Positions 33,030 to 43,477 of a stretch of DNA of 64,000 nt are shown piece by piece. The position numbers and the translations under genes are program-made. The stretch lies in the NCBI RefSeq assembly GCF_034702125.1, contig NC_085875.1:45115770-45179769 (forward strand), in the 5' to 3' direction. The stretch comes from Engraulis encrasicolus (lineage: Eukaryota > Chordata > Actinopteri > Clupeiformes > Engraulidae). How positions within the stretch are numbered: the stretch's first letter is position 1; every line of letters begins with the position of its first letter. The notes under the pieces are model-generated. The model was not told the DNA's origin. It did no database searches and worked only from the letters and a program-made list of their open reading frames with translations.

Positions 33030-33170
33030 ATGGGGCGGATCTTTCTGGACCACATCGGAGGCACCCGCCTCTTCTCCTGTGCCAACTGTGACACCATCCT
33101 GACCAACCGCTCCGAGCTCATCTCCACCCGCTTCACTGGAGCCACAGGCAGGGCCTTCCTCTTCAACAAG
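33030..33170 (+). CDS. ypel5: YPEL5 coding exon 1 (residues 1-47)
   Basis: Yippee-like 5, a small zinc-binding protein of the Yippee family, reported at centrosome/nucleus and with the RanBP9/GID-CTLH complex in mammals. This exon encodes [20 protein letters not shown]..., nearly identical to the mammalian protein, with the first zinc-ligand pair C17-x-x-C20. The ATG follows an acceptor (tctgtgcag) by ten bases, in context gtcATGG. The exon ends after codon 47 (AAG|GTACAC) in phase 0. The donor is immediately followed by a (CA)n tract (33173-33225), so its +3 to +6 bases (ACAC) are a poor match to the consensus. Confidence 0.97.

Positions 33171-33172
<2 letters not shown>

Positions 33173-33225
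<53 letters not shown>
33173..33225. repeat. (AC)n at the 5' end of the ypel5 coding intron
   Basis: About 26 AC units starting at intron position +3. It pairs, in principle, with the (GT)n tract at the 3' end of the same intron (35736-35770). Confidence 0.97.
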
Positions 33226-33227
<2 letters not shown>

Positions 33228-33239
33228 CTAAGACCGCTT

Positions 33240-33445
33240 ATGTAATGGGTTCCAACAAGCAGAGTTTAGTGGTAGAGCGTTAGTTAACCTCCTGAAGCCT
33301 CACACAAATGCAACAGGGGCTGAGCTGTCGGACCTTTCACTCAGTGGTCTCACACCTGTGCTCCCATGTCAGAGGGTTGCTGCAGGTGGTGAGTTTGAGC
33401 CCCGAGTGTCAGACAGCGTGGGATGACCTCTGGGAATAGGCTACA
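33240..33445 (+). mobile_element. SINE-like fragment, weak
   Basis: 'agtttagtggtagagcgtta' resembles the A-box region of the SINE at 17437, and 'gtgagtttgagccccgagtg' could be a decayed B-box region. Old and uncertain. Confidence 0.3.
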
Positions 33446-33854
33446 ATACATTACCAATGATGAGGTATAGGAGTTCTGTACCATAGACAGTGCCACTGAG
33501 CCTTTTGGGCATACAAGGTAGCTCAGACCTCACTATTACATAAGTAAACTCTCCGTATCAAGCCTCTTTGAATTCAATAATGACTAACCTATTAAACTGA
33601 ATGGAATTTGAGGCTTATCCCAGGCTTGGATCGTGTTTGGGATAAGGTGTTTAAATGTGAACTTTGAGGGACCTAGATATGTGTTAATAATATCCTTGTT
33701 TACATTGCAAATACCAGTATTCCTTGTGTTTGTGTTGTGTCCCTCACCACTGCCACCAATGCATAGGAGTCAAATGTGAAAATGTGCACTTGTGCACTCT
33801 GTGACTGCCAGCACTTCACATGCATGTGCACATTTTCACATTTGACTTGTATTA

Positions 33855-35412
33855 CAGTGAGTCCAATAAATATTTGATCCCTTGCTGATTTNGTTGGTTT
33901 GACTACTAACAAAGACATGATCCATCAATAAATGTTATGATAATATGTATTCTAATATGGAGAGACAGAATATCAAAAAGAAAATCCAGAAATTAACTGA
34001 AGAGAATATATATATTAATTTATTTTCATTTCATCGAGCAAAATAAGTATTTGATCCCCTGCCAACTGATTACAGTTCCGGGCCCACAGACCAGATGGGC
34101 ACTTCCGATCAACTTGTCATCTGAATTAAAGACACCTGTACATACTAACATGCATAAAAGACACATTGATTCACTCATACTATGGACTGATTCTGCTGAT
34201 TCAGTCACACTCCAACCTCACCAGCATGGTAAAGACCAAAGAGCGGTCAAATGATATCAGGGACAAGATTTTAGACCTGAACAAGATTAAATGGGCTGCA
34301 AAGCCACAAGAAAGAGACTGGGTATTAATGACCCAGCTGTTGATGCATTTCTTCCAAAATGTGAGGAATACAAAATGACTATCCATCAGGCTGTCTGGGG
34401 TTCTATACAAGATTTGACCTTTTGTAGGGATTTGATAATCATGAGAACAGAAAGAAAGCACCCTAGACCTGTACGGGATGAACTAGGCAAGGATATCAAA
34501 GCTACCAGGACAAAAATCACTGAGAAAACTACTGGTAGCACGTAATGCCACAGAGGTTTAAAATCCTGTAGTGCACACATGGTACCTCTACTTCAGAAGG
34601 AACCACCTGAGGTCCCACCTGAGGTTTGCCAACGGACATCAGACTGGTTTAGGATATGATAAGGAGGTGCTGTAGTCAGATGAAACCAAAATCAAGCTGT
34701 TTGGCATTAACACAATTCAATGTGTTTTGAGAAAGAGTACTGCTGTCTATGATCCCAAGAACACCCTCCTCACCATCATGCATGAAAGTGGTATCATTAT
34801 GGTTTGAGGGTGTTTGTCTGGCCAAGGCACAGGACAACTTCACATCGTCAACGAATGGATGGAGGGAGACATGTAATGTGCAATCCTGAGTGCAAACGTC
34901 CTTCCCTCCACCACTACACTGAAGGGTGGGCCATTTTTGGATCTCCCAACATGACAATAATACACAATATACAGTCAAAGCAACGAAGGAGTGGCTCAAC
35001 AAGAAGCATATTAATGTTGTGAAGTGGCCTAGACAGTCTCCAAATATTAACCCTATAGTAATTCTATAGAGAGAACTGAACCTCCCATTTGCCAAGCTAC
35101 AGCCACAAACTATTAATGTTTTAGAGATAATCTGCAAAGAAAAATGGGCAAAAATATTTTCTACTATATGCACAAACATTGTCATCAACTAAAAGAAGCA
35201 TCTGACCTCAGTGCTAGATAACTAGGGCTTTGCCACAAAGCACTTTATCTTCTTTAGCGAGAGGGGTCAAATACTTATTTGCCTACATTAAATACAAATA
35301 AATTAAAATATATTATTTTAAGTTATTTTCTGGAATTTCTGACTGATCATGTCTTTATTAGTGGGCAAACCGGCAAAATCAGCAAGGGATCAAATACATA
35401 TTGGACTCACTG
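33855..35412 (+). mobile_element. Tc1-like DNA transposon, complete ends
   Basis: 1558 bp with inverted termini: left 'cagtgagtccaataaatatt', right 'atattggactcactg'. TA at 33853-33854 and 35413-35414 is the Tc1/mariner target duplication. Inner repeat parts (agacatgatc / gatcatgtct) are also inverted. One N lies at 33892. It sits in the ypel5 coding intron. A second copy, cut by the window edge, is at 1-632. Confidence 0.9.
34229..35200 (+). pseudogene. Tc1-like transposase pseudogene
   Basis: The start reads MVKTKERSNDIRDKILDL, matching Tc1-like N-terminal helix-turn-helix domains, and then the frame is lost. Fragments of the DDE region can be seen in the DNA: 'gatgaaaccaaaatcaagct' (first Asp, the SDET.I.L.FG block) and 'cagtctccaaatattaaccc' (the SQSPDLNP block). 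Several stops and shifts make it inactive. Confidence 0.85.
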
Positions 35413-35735
35413 TACATGTCCCACTTCCCCATGCATACTCAAACACAGAGCAGATATTGAGGCCCAACAGGACAACATTCAGTAATGTGAAGTATTAATC
35501 CAGTGGTTTCCAAAGTGCAGGACGGGAGGGGGTGCTAGGGGTGAACCACGACAGGTTGAATGGAAAAGTATTGCGAAACAAAATGGCCTCATTTATGCCA
35601 TAGTCAACTCTGCTTTATGACATTTCCTGTTGTAGTTGCATGGATTTAGGGGTGAAAATAATGGTGTGACACGGCCCATGTCAGGGGGGCCTCGGCTAGA
35701 CTCTACTGGTATATGGGGGCCCTTAAGTTGATGTA

Positions 35736-35770
35736 GTGTGTGTGTGTGTGCGTGCGTGCGCGCGTGCGTG
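35736..35770. repeat. (GT)n/(GC)(GT) tract before the ypel5 acceptor
   Basis: gtgtgtgtgtgtgtg followed by cgtgcgtgcgcgcgtgcgtg, ending 14 bases before the acceptor AG (35783-35784). No polypyrimidine tract is visible between it and the acceptor (aatgtgcatattag). Confidence 0.95.
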
Positions 35771-35784
35771 AATGTGCATATTAG

Positions 35785-36009
35785 GTGGTGAACCTGCAGT
35801 ACAGTGAGGTCCAGGACCGGGTGATGCTGACGGGCAGGCACATGGTGCGCGACGTGAGCTGCAAGAACTGCAACAGCAAGCTGGGCTGGATCTACGAGTT
35901 CGCCACCGAGGACAGCCAGCGCTACAAGGAGGGACGCGTCATCCTGGAACGGGCGCTGGTGCGTGAGAGCGAGGGCTTCGAGGAGCACGTGCCCTCGGAC
36001 GCCTCCTGA
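35785..36009 (+). CDS. ypel5: YPEL5 coding exon 2 (residues 48-121, stop)
   Basis: It joins exon 1 in phase 0 and gives 121 residues, the same length as mammalian YPEL5. It carries the second zinc-ligand pair C73-x-x-C76 ([13 protein letters not shown]); with C17/C20 this is the Yippee C-x2-C-x52-C-x2-C pattern. The C-terminus is EEHVPSDAS where mammals have SDNS. The sequence is almost unchanged since the fish-mammal split, as expected of this very conserved family. Codon use is GC-rich (ctgacgggcaggcacatg), unlike the AT-rich introns. Confidence 0.97.
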   Translation: MVNLQYSEVQDRVMLTGRHMVRDVSCKNCNSKLGWIYEFATEDSQRYKEGRVILERALVRESEGFEEHVPSDAS

Positions 36010-36070
36010 GGGCAATATGGACACACACATTATGCGTCACAAACACACATGCACACACACACACACACAG

Positions 36071-36097
36071 GAACATGTGCCCTCTGATGCCTCCTGA
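36071..36097 (+). other. Downstream duplicate of the last ypel5 codons
   Basis: GAACATGTGCCCTCTGATGC-CTCCTGA reads [12 protein letters not shown], the same as 35983-36009. The four base differences are all in third codon positions and silent. It is preceded by (ac)nag, which is acceptor-like. Similarity fades after the stop (tgagggcaatatgg versus tgagaccaggatgg). It could be a tandem duplicate left in the 3' UTR or a rarely used alternative last exon. Confidence 0.7.
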
Positions 36098-36864
36098 GAC
36101 CAGGATGGGGATAGACGAACACACTTATTTACGACACGCGCACACAGACACACACACACTTTTACGCTTGTCTGCGATATTCTGTAGATGGCTTGTTTCT
36201 GCGATGTTGCTTTAACAAGGGCAACATTGGTGGCCAGTTCTACAGTGGATGTAATGGCAGAGTTCTCATTAGGACTGGCTAGACAGACTACACAAACACA
36301 CACAGACAGACACGCACACACGTTCATATGCTGTCACATGTAGATTAATTTACCCAATAATGCTGTGACAACAATGCCATGAAAGGCTTTTTAGACTTGC
36401 AGAGCTTAGGGAGAAAAAAAACATATTGAATATAATAAGGACAAAAATAATATTTTTGATAAAGCTGTATTTTTTCGCTCCCCTCCTGAGCAAAATTGCC
36501 ATGTAGTACACCCTCACTACACAGCACACCCATACACTATAGTTGATTTTCACACAGTAGGCAGGCACACTTACCTCTGTAAAATATGGCCAACCGCACA
36601 CACTCCAGTAAAATGTACGTCACACAGGCACGTATACACACGCATTCAATATACACAAACACATGTACACTCATACACATGCATAATACACATACACACA
36701 GCTAAAATGTATGTCATCCACATACAAAAGGCCAGAGCTCCCTCTTTTGTGTCCTAAAAATTGACACATAAGCTGTCGAGCATCTCTTCAGTGTGTGTGT
36801 GTGTGCTGGTATACTAGTCTACTGACCATCTACCGGTTGTACTGGATACCCTTCCCTCATTTCA

Positions 36865-36877
<13 letters not shown>

Positions 36878-36956
<79 letters not shown>
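36878..36956. repeat. (CA)n microsatellite
   Basis: About 79 bp of uninterrupted ca, after a short (tc)n. Confidence 0.97.
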
Positions 36957-36958
<2 letters not shown>

Positions 36959-37207
36959 CCTTTATGAAATACACAGACCTGAATGTCCGTGTTCTGTGCA
37001 GCGTTCATGAATGTAGTCCAGGTAGTTACTTGTCTCTCTGTAGGACCCTGTGCCCTTTCAGCAAACTGTCTGCCTGTCTCTCACTCTCCCATGCATGCTC
37101 TTACACTGACCTTCACCACATACAGTACACAACACCAAAAGAATGGCTCACCATCTAACACGTTATGCTGGTGTGTTACTACTAGATATTGTAGATATAT
37201 CAGACTT

Positions 37208-37211
<4 letters not shown>

Positions 37212-37278
<67 letters not shown>

Positions 37279-37287
37279 TGTGTGTGA
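37212..37287. repeat. (TG)n microsatellite
   Basis: About 76 bp with one 'gag' interruption near 37277. Opposite sense to the (CA)n 255 bp upstream. Confidence 0.97.
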
Positions 37288-37387
37288 TACCTCTACCACC
37301 TTTACTGCTGGCTACACACATTTGTACTCTCGTTTGTACTCAAAGACACTTAGATTTGCATGCCCAGTTCTACTCTCTGTTTGGTAA

Positions 37388-37389
<2 letters not shown>

Positions 37390-37482
<93 letters not shown>
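37390..37482. repeat. (TG)n microsatellite
   Basis: About 93 bp of uninterrupted tg. Confidence 0.97.
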
Positions 37483-37483
<1 letters not shown>

Positions 37484-37897
37484 TATGAATTCTTGTCAGA
37501 ATGGGCAAAAGAGCCTGATGTGTGATAGGCCCATGATTTGTCATAATGCAATTTCTATGGAAGGCCTCTAAGAGGATAGTTATTCCTTTCTTTTTTACCT
37601 CCATTTCCTTATCTCCCCTTTTCTTTACTTTGTTTCTCTTCCTTTTTCTCTCCTCTTTTCGTTGGTGTGATATTATATTGTTATAACAGTTATTGTATAA
37701 TTGTAGAAGTATCATTATTGCTACTGTGTTTTGCCTTCATGAGCAATATGTGGCCCTATGGTCATTTTCTGTTTAGTCTGGTTTGGAGTAGTGGTATTAT
37801 TAACTCGATTCATGCTTGATGTCAGGATTTTTAAAAAGGAGCAAATGTGCTTTATTTCTTGTTGTTATTCACATTTCTTCAACAGTGTTGATTTTTG

Positions 37898-37903
37898 AAT
37901 AAA
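37898..37903 (+). promoter_or_regulatory. ypel5: Poly(A) signal AATAAA, probably ypel5
   Basis: tttttgAATAAAgactttggtc, the first canonical signal of good context after the ypel5 stop. Confidence 0.5.
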
Positions 37904-37920
37904 GACTTTGGTCTTGCTAC

Positions 37921-39169
37921 AACCGACATCTGGAAATCGTTTATATTATTATTTAAAACCATGTACTGCTGTGCAATATATATAACACACACTATAAATG
38001 ATATGTGCATGGTCCTATTAGCAAAATGGGGAAGGTTGACATGAAAGCTTTCCAAAAACAACTCCATTTCCATCTTGTCATTACAGCCTTCATAAAACAG
38101 GCAAAGGTCCATCAAATTCCTTCTGTTGAGGCCTCAGATCAGGACAGATTAACTTTCATTCAACAAGTTTTTTAATGTTTAAAGATATGAGCTGTTGGTG
38201 TGTCTAATGTCTAATTGAAACACAGCAGGTGTTGTACAGTGTGAGAGGGACATCCCAGGTCATTTATCTAGAAGGAAATGTTTACCATGTTGTTGTCCAA
38301 GTATCATAAATGGTTAATTTCTGTGTCGTCACATATTCATCACAAGGCCAATGGCGACCGGCAGCAATTGCGCACGGATCGGCAGGGGGAAAAGATAACA
38401 GAAGCCGTCTAGCCCAATAAAATAATCAATAGATAGCGTTATCTGAAGATGATTTATGCCTACATTAATTTAGGTTGAAGTTAATGGCATTCACCCTTTC
38501 TCCTGACTGAGCCCATGAGGCTCTCAGCGCAGCTGACGAGAGCGCTTTCACACACTCCTTGGTAGGCTACTCGGTGCGTTGGAAGCAGGTTAATATTTCA
38601 AAAGTGTACTAAAAATCCTGCACCCTGTCCACCCACATGCATATTCACAACAAGGTGTCGGTCATGCCGGCCTTTTTCCAAGAAAGTCGATGTGACCGAA
38701 GCGTTGTAATAAATAGATGCATGTGGAATGGACGGAGTAAATGAAGTATTGTCAACCAGCAGCCTACCCCCCAAAGTTACTGTACAAGCCAGACTCGTTG
38801 AGCCAGAACACCCACAGCCGCCATATACTGCTGACCATCACAGAAGGAGACGCGCGTGGACTGAATTGGGACATTTGAACCTAGGCGCAGTCAGGAACAG
38901 TGGCAGCGACCGGGACATGGTAGGCTTGATAAAGACGTGTTTCTTCTAGATAACGACAGTCAGTTCTAGGACCGCTGTAAATGAGGTGACCAAGGCCAAA
39001 GAGACGCAACCCATTGCGCTCACATTTTACTGCAGGAAACTTGTGATTCCCAGCCGCAGGGACGATGATTTCACAAGTAGATCAACAGGTGAATTGGGTT
39101 GATGACCACACTCTCCATTTCCTTTGACCAACTCTTGTTAATTCCAGAAGGGGAAGGGGAAGAGTGGCC
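37921..39169. other. Intergenic / slc30a10 upstream region
   Basis: No coding exon is supported. A 73-codon ORF at 38728-38949 has no motif. 39122-39147 (gaccaactcttgttaattccag) could be an acceptor, so coding exon 1 may be preceded by a separate 5' UTR exon. Confidence 0.35.
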
Positions 39170-39656
39170 ATGGGGCGCTACAGTGGCAAAACATGCCGCT
39201 TAATTTTCATGCTGGTCATCACGTTCATTTTCTTCGTGGCAGAGATAGTGGCCGGATACATGGGGAACTCCATAGCTCTGGTATCAGACTCTTTCAACAT
39301 GCTATCGGACATCATATCGTTATGTGTGGGCTTGACGGCCTCGTATGTTTCGCGCCGTGCCGGATCAGGGCGCTCCACATACGGTTGGGTCCGAGCAGAG
39401 GTGGTCGGTGCCCTGGCCAACGCAGTTTTCTTGGCCGCCCTGTGCTTCTCCGTCTCGGTGGAGGCATTAAAGCGACTGGTGCGGCCCGAGGCGATTGACG
39501 ATCCCGGACTGGTTCTTGTGGTCGGCGCTCTGGGGCTAGCTGTGAACGTTGTCGGGCTGTTGATTTTCCAAGACTGCCGACGATGCTGTTCAAGGATGAA
39601 GAGGGCAGAACCACCTGCTAAATCAGAAGACGGGCATGACATGAACGGCGTGGCAG
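39170..39656 (+). CDS. slc30a10: SLC30A10 (ZnT10) coding exon 1
   Basis: Cation diffusion facilitator. Human ZnT10 exports manganese (and was first linked to zinc) across plasma and endosomal membranes by proton antiport. The exon encodes MGRYSGKTCRLIFMLVITF..., colinear with the human protein. It contains TM1-TM4: TM1 about 9-29, TM2 with SDSFNMLSD, TM3 with VGALANAVFLAALCF, TM4 with LVVGALGLAVNVVGLLIF. In TM2 the site is N43-x3-D47, the ZnT10-specific replacement of His by Asn that is linked to Mn selectivity. I chose ATG 39170 (gtggccATGGGG); an in-frame GTG six bases earlier is not needed. The exon ends GCA G|GTGATG in phase 1. The cytosolic loop after TM4 is short compared with human. 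Confidence 0.95.
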
Positions 39657-40035
39657 GTGATGTTGTAGACATTTTATAAATCGAATTGTAGACCGAACTG
39701 GTTATTACTATAGCCTATTTTTCAATTAGCTGAAAAGTACCCCATGAAGGCTTGTAAGTTGTAACATGTAACAGTTGCCAACATAGCAGCAAGTGAACGT
39801 GATGTGCTTCCCATTGCATGAGAGGTCACACCTTTGAAGATGCTGCGCTGTCATCATCATTAAGAATATTTCATCAACTTTCCATGATTATTTCGACATA
39901 TTTATGACAATGAAGTCCATCCTGCCAGCCACCTATTGTGGAGAGGAGTCACCTTACTTCCCTCATCCCCTTGGTTATACCCTTGGGATGCCCTGGCTCC
40001 GACCACAACACAAGCCTACTGTCACAGCACTGCTC

Positions 40036-40037
<2 letters not shown>

Positions 40038-40121
<84 letters not shown>
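40038..40121. repeat. (GA)n microsatellite
   Basis: About 84 bp of pure ga in slc30a10 intron 1. Confidence 0.97.
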
Positions 40122-40123
<2 letters not shown>

Positions 40124-40544
40124 TGCACAGTGCTGAGGTAGATCATCTCTGCTGTGTGGGACAATGACAATGGGTGATGACAATAATGTAACGACTGCAT
40201 TTTTCTTGAGTGGCACATAGCTTTGGCCTACATCCCACCCGGGTTGAAAAAAGTGACCTGAGACTTTTAAGCAGTGGGGATTTTAATAACAAGTTCGCAC
40301 ACCCGAGTGGAATGTTGTGCTAATTTATTATTACATTGATGCACCCATCTGTTGAGGGGACCTGGGTTTGAATCTTGGCCTGGATGTGTACCTCAGACAC
40401 CCCATCTATCATGTAGCCTACATCCCTAATGTAACAGCTTGTGACAATGTTCTGGCACAGGTTCCTCAATGCTGCATGATGAAGGTGACCAGCCAAAGGA
40501 GGAAGGACAGCCCCTCAACATCAGAGGTATGCACTTGCATGTGT

Positions 40545-40545
<1 letters not shown>

Positions 40546-40601
<56 letters not shown>
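40546..40601. repeat. (CA)n microsatellite
   Basis: About 56 bp of ca in slc30a10 intron 1. Confidence 0.97.
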
Positions 40602-40604
<3 letters not shown>

Positions 40605-40940
40605 CACCACAGCAGCAGCACAAGCAGAACGATTGTCTACGATAGCCTACAGGAAGTCTCACCAGAAATCAGTTAGTGGTATTGTGTCGTACAGAATTGA
40701 CATTAAACATGAATAAATAATATGTGACAAGGGTATTATCACACCTAGTTCCCTGTAAGTGAACCGAATCCAGTCCTCTTTAAGTGGACCAAATAGTGAA
40801 CCGATTGCAAAAGGACTCAATTCTGTTTTTGTTCATATTGTGAGTGTATTATAAAAATAACCGGCTGCTTTCTCTGGTCTAGTTTTTGATCTTTTTCATA
40901 ACACCCAGTCCTCTACAGCTCTCCTCAAGTGATGACACCT

Positions 40941-41330
40941 TAGCCTGGCGACGCCATCCATGTACTTCACCCAAAGATTTTGGCTCCGCACATTGTCTGG
41001 CAAAAGCCTCGAGCTCGGTTCTCTCAGTGTTTAGCCAATCAGCAAACAGTTGAGAGTGGTGACGTAGAACTCACCCGCGAGCTCCGTTACTGATTGGTTA
41101 AGGTAACTATATTCGCACTTTCGTTTTGTTATTTGTATGCTTTTACGACGCTAAAACGTAACAGGCATGCTAATAAAGCACAATATGGGTTTTAATTTGA
41201 GTTTGGAACTTCAATTAATTTAAATGATAGAGTAAGATCAGACCATCTCCCATCGTCCACGGAGACGGATTCCTCATGGCTTTTGCCAGACTGATTGACA
41301 GAGTCAACACTCGGCTATTTGCCCAGGCTA
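40941..41330. mobile_element. MITE with 9-bp target duplication
   Basis: Starts TAGCCTGGCGACGCC and ends GCCCAGGCTA. The first and last 8 bases are perfect inverted repeats, and 'tctggcaaaagcc' (40995) pairs with 'ggcttttgccaga' (41278). Direct repeats ATGACACCT flank it at 40932-40940 and 41331-41339, a 9-bp duplication as in Mutator-like elements; hAT (8 bp) is the alternative. No coding sequence. Confidence 0.8.
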
Positions 41331-42299
41331 ATGACACCTAGTTACAAGTGTAGCTTGTCAGAACTCATAAGTGAACTGTACTGAGAACACATCAATAAAG
41401 GTATCTGTACTGTTCACTTCCAAGAGGTCTGGGTTCACTGAAACATTCACATATGCACAGAAAATGCTGAGTCACAGGTCTGAGTTCACTTACTGTAAAT
41501 GGCTGAAATGGACCAGGTATGAAAACCCTACATGTATTAGTCATTATTACCATGGGTTGGTTATTTGAAAGTTGTTTGAGCTGTTTTTTGATAAATTGTG
41601 GTTTTGGCAATGGCATTTGTCCCATTAGAGCCTACAATGTGTTGGGGGTGGCAGTCATGTTGTGTTTTTTCCCTTTATGCGGTCACCTTTGTGGTCAGTC
41701 ACTAAACGGAAATGCAGTTTCATTGTTATTTGTGACCAACCTCACTGAACTATACTGTCAAACATTCACCCTGATGTCTAAACCATGACTGTCATATGAA
41801 CTCGGCATTAATGAGAAAGCTGACTGTGTTGGATAACTGTATTGCTAACCAGTGATTGACTTTGTGCACATGTTGTGCTTTGGCACCTTAACATTTTACC
41901 TCCATTCCACTATGCAGTCTGTGTTTAGTCATGCACATGATGCAATGAATCAATTTGCCCTGCAGTATAGGGTATTGGTTTTTTTGGGGTTTTTTTTAGA
42001 GATAAATCAAGTGGGAACTTACTATGTGATACGAATGGTACTCATCATCAACATTTTTGGGTCAACAACAACCGTTGTGTTTCATATTGACGTGGTCGCC
42101 TTGACCTAGACCCCTCCCTAAACCTAACTGTCAGTGTAGTCGTGTTGTCAAATGTTGGCGTCTGGTCTCTGAGGCAAATAGTGACGCATCTGAAAGGTAC
42201 TATGATTGCTGGAAACAAATTAAGTATTACAACAAGCATTACAAGTGAGCTCCCTAAAGCTGTGACATATAGTTGGCAACCAGTTCGTCCACCGGCAAG
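41331..42299. other. slc30a10 intron 1, nothing assigned
   Basis: Mostly AT-rich single-copy-looking sequence; short ORFs only. Confidence 0.45.
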
Positions 42300-43085
42300 G
42301 CCTTGGTTCTGCCCATTTTCAAACCTGGGGAGAAGCAAGTGCAAAGACCAGACGGGAGATGGTGCAGGCGGAAGAGAGGCGATTGGCCAGGACAATCGAG
42401 CAAGGTTCTCAGGGCACCTGGACGAAATGGGACTTGCCCACGCACAAGGTCACCTGGAGAGACCCGTGGCGACTAGAACCGTACCGCATCTCTTTCCTCC
42501 TGAGGTCCGTTTACAACACCCTCCCTTCGCCAGTTTATCTGCACACGTGGGGGCTAAGGGAGGATGCACTCTGCAAGCTGTGCAAGCAGAAGGGGACTCT
42601 TGCGCACATACTGTCTGGCTGTAAAACAGCTCTAGCCCAAGGGCGGTACAGGTGGCGCCATGACAAGGTTCTACGTTCTTTGGCCGACACCATTTAGTGG
42701 GAGAGGGTCAAGTTGGCACAGCCCCAGAGCGAGCGATAACCTTCCTCAAGAAAGGAGTGAGGCCCACACTGACCACAGTGACGAAGAGGTCTAACATCCT
42801 ACACACCGCAAGCTCCTGGGAAATGAGGGTGGAGCTTGGGAGGAGGCTGCAATTCCCAGACATTGTCCAAACAACCCTCCGTCCAGACATAGTGTTGTGG
42901 TCAACCAAGGGCCAGAAAATCGTACTGGTTGAGCTCACTGAGCAGTGGGAAGAGGGATGTGAGGAGGCGCATGAAAGGAAAGCCATAAAGTACCAGCAGC
43001 TAGCCCAGGACTGCAGAGAGAAGGGCTGGCAAACGTGGCTGTTCCCCATGGAGATTGGGTCCCAGGGCTTTCCATCAAGGTCGGC
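42300..43085 (+). mobile_element. RLE-LINE 3' fragment (same family as 9281-11865)
   Basis: Two frame segments, 42359-42697 and 42697-43085, cover the end of the linker, the Cys-His motif (ALCKLCKQKGTLAHILSGCK, an intact C-x2-C-x7-H-x4-C pattern) and the endonuclease (RPDIVLWS, VELTEQWEE). A stop (TAG) at about 42695 and a frame change break the ORF. It is truncated at 5' and inserted in the sense of slc30a10 transcription. The zinc motif is better kept here than in the larger copy. Confidence 0.8.
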
Positions 43086-43195
43086 ATGGAACTTCCTTCC
43101 GAAAATGCAATTTCGTCATGTACAGTGTTCACTTGTTCACTTGCTGTGGAGTGCTGTGTCACAATGACAATGGAAGTGGAGTTTCCCAGTTGGGC
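43086..43195 (+). mobile_element. LINE 3'-UTR-like fragment
   Basis: 'gcaatttcgtcatgtacagt' followed by 'gtcacaatgacaatgga' resembles the 3' UTR end of Rex1-type LINEs (aatttcattgt...acaatgacaataaa). Too short for a firm call. Confidence 0.35.
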
Positions 43196-43237
43196 TTTCA
43201 CTTTCACTTTTTCACTTTCTCCTCTCCATGTCCACAG

Positions 43238-43477
43238 GTGTGTTGCTCCACGTCCTGAACGACGCGCTGGGCTCGGTGGTGGTGGTGGTGGCCTCGGCCC
43301 TGTTCTATGTGTGGCCCCTGGCCCCTGAGGACCCCTGTAACTGGCAGTGCTACGTGGACCCCAGTCTCACGCTGGTCATGGTGACCATCATCATGTGCTC
43401 GGCCGCGCCGCTGGTCCGGGAGACCTCCAGTATGCTGCTGCAGATGAGCCCTGCGGACCTGAACCTTACAGCGCTCA
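43238..43477 (+). CDS. slc30a10: SLC30A10 coding exon 2
   Basis: Encodes GVLLHVLNDALGSVVVVVAS... through LLQMSPADLNLTAL. It contains TM5 with the second metal-site pair H167-x3-D171 (HVLND; human HVMGD) and TM6 (LVMVTIIMCSAAPLV). EDPCNWQCYVDPSLT between the helices is a ZnT10 hallmark. Acceptor tccacag at 43237, donor GTGAGT at 43478. Phase 1 at both ends, so GCA G + GT gives Gly at residue 163. Codon use is strongly GC-rich. Confidence 0.95.

Larger units (their letters stand above)
36010..37920 (+). other. ypel5: Probable ypel5 3' UTR
   Basis: From the stop codon to the first good poly(A) signal (AATAAA at 37898). It contains a 79-bp (CA)n and two long (TG)n tracts, plus cacaca-rich sequence near 36600-36720. 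No other gene is visible. The length (about 1.9 kb) is an inference from the signal, not seen in a transcript. Confidence 0.45.
39657..43237 (+). other. slc30a10 intron 1
   Basis: Phase-1 intron, donor GTGATG, acceptor ctctccatgtccacag after a long pyrimidine tract (43193-43228). It holds a (GA)n and a (CA)n tract, a 390-bp MITE with 9-bp target duplications and an RLE-LINE fragment. I saw no extra coding exon, and exons 1 and 2 join in frame. Confidence 0.7.

Noticed and set aside
38728..38949. 73-codon ORF upstream of slc30a10 as a gene
   Set aside because: No motif and poor start context; more likely 5' flank or UTR sequence.
39178..39672. 164-codon ORF antisense to slc30a10 exon 1
   Set aside because: Shadow of a GC-rich coding exon; the sense strand matches ZnT10 along its full length.
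39904..40218. ORFs with Glu-Arg or Leu-Ser repeats
   Set aside because: Translations of the (GA)n microsatellite in slc30a10 intron 1.
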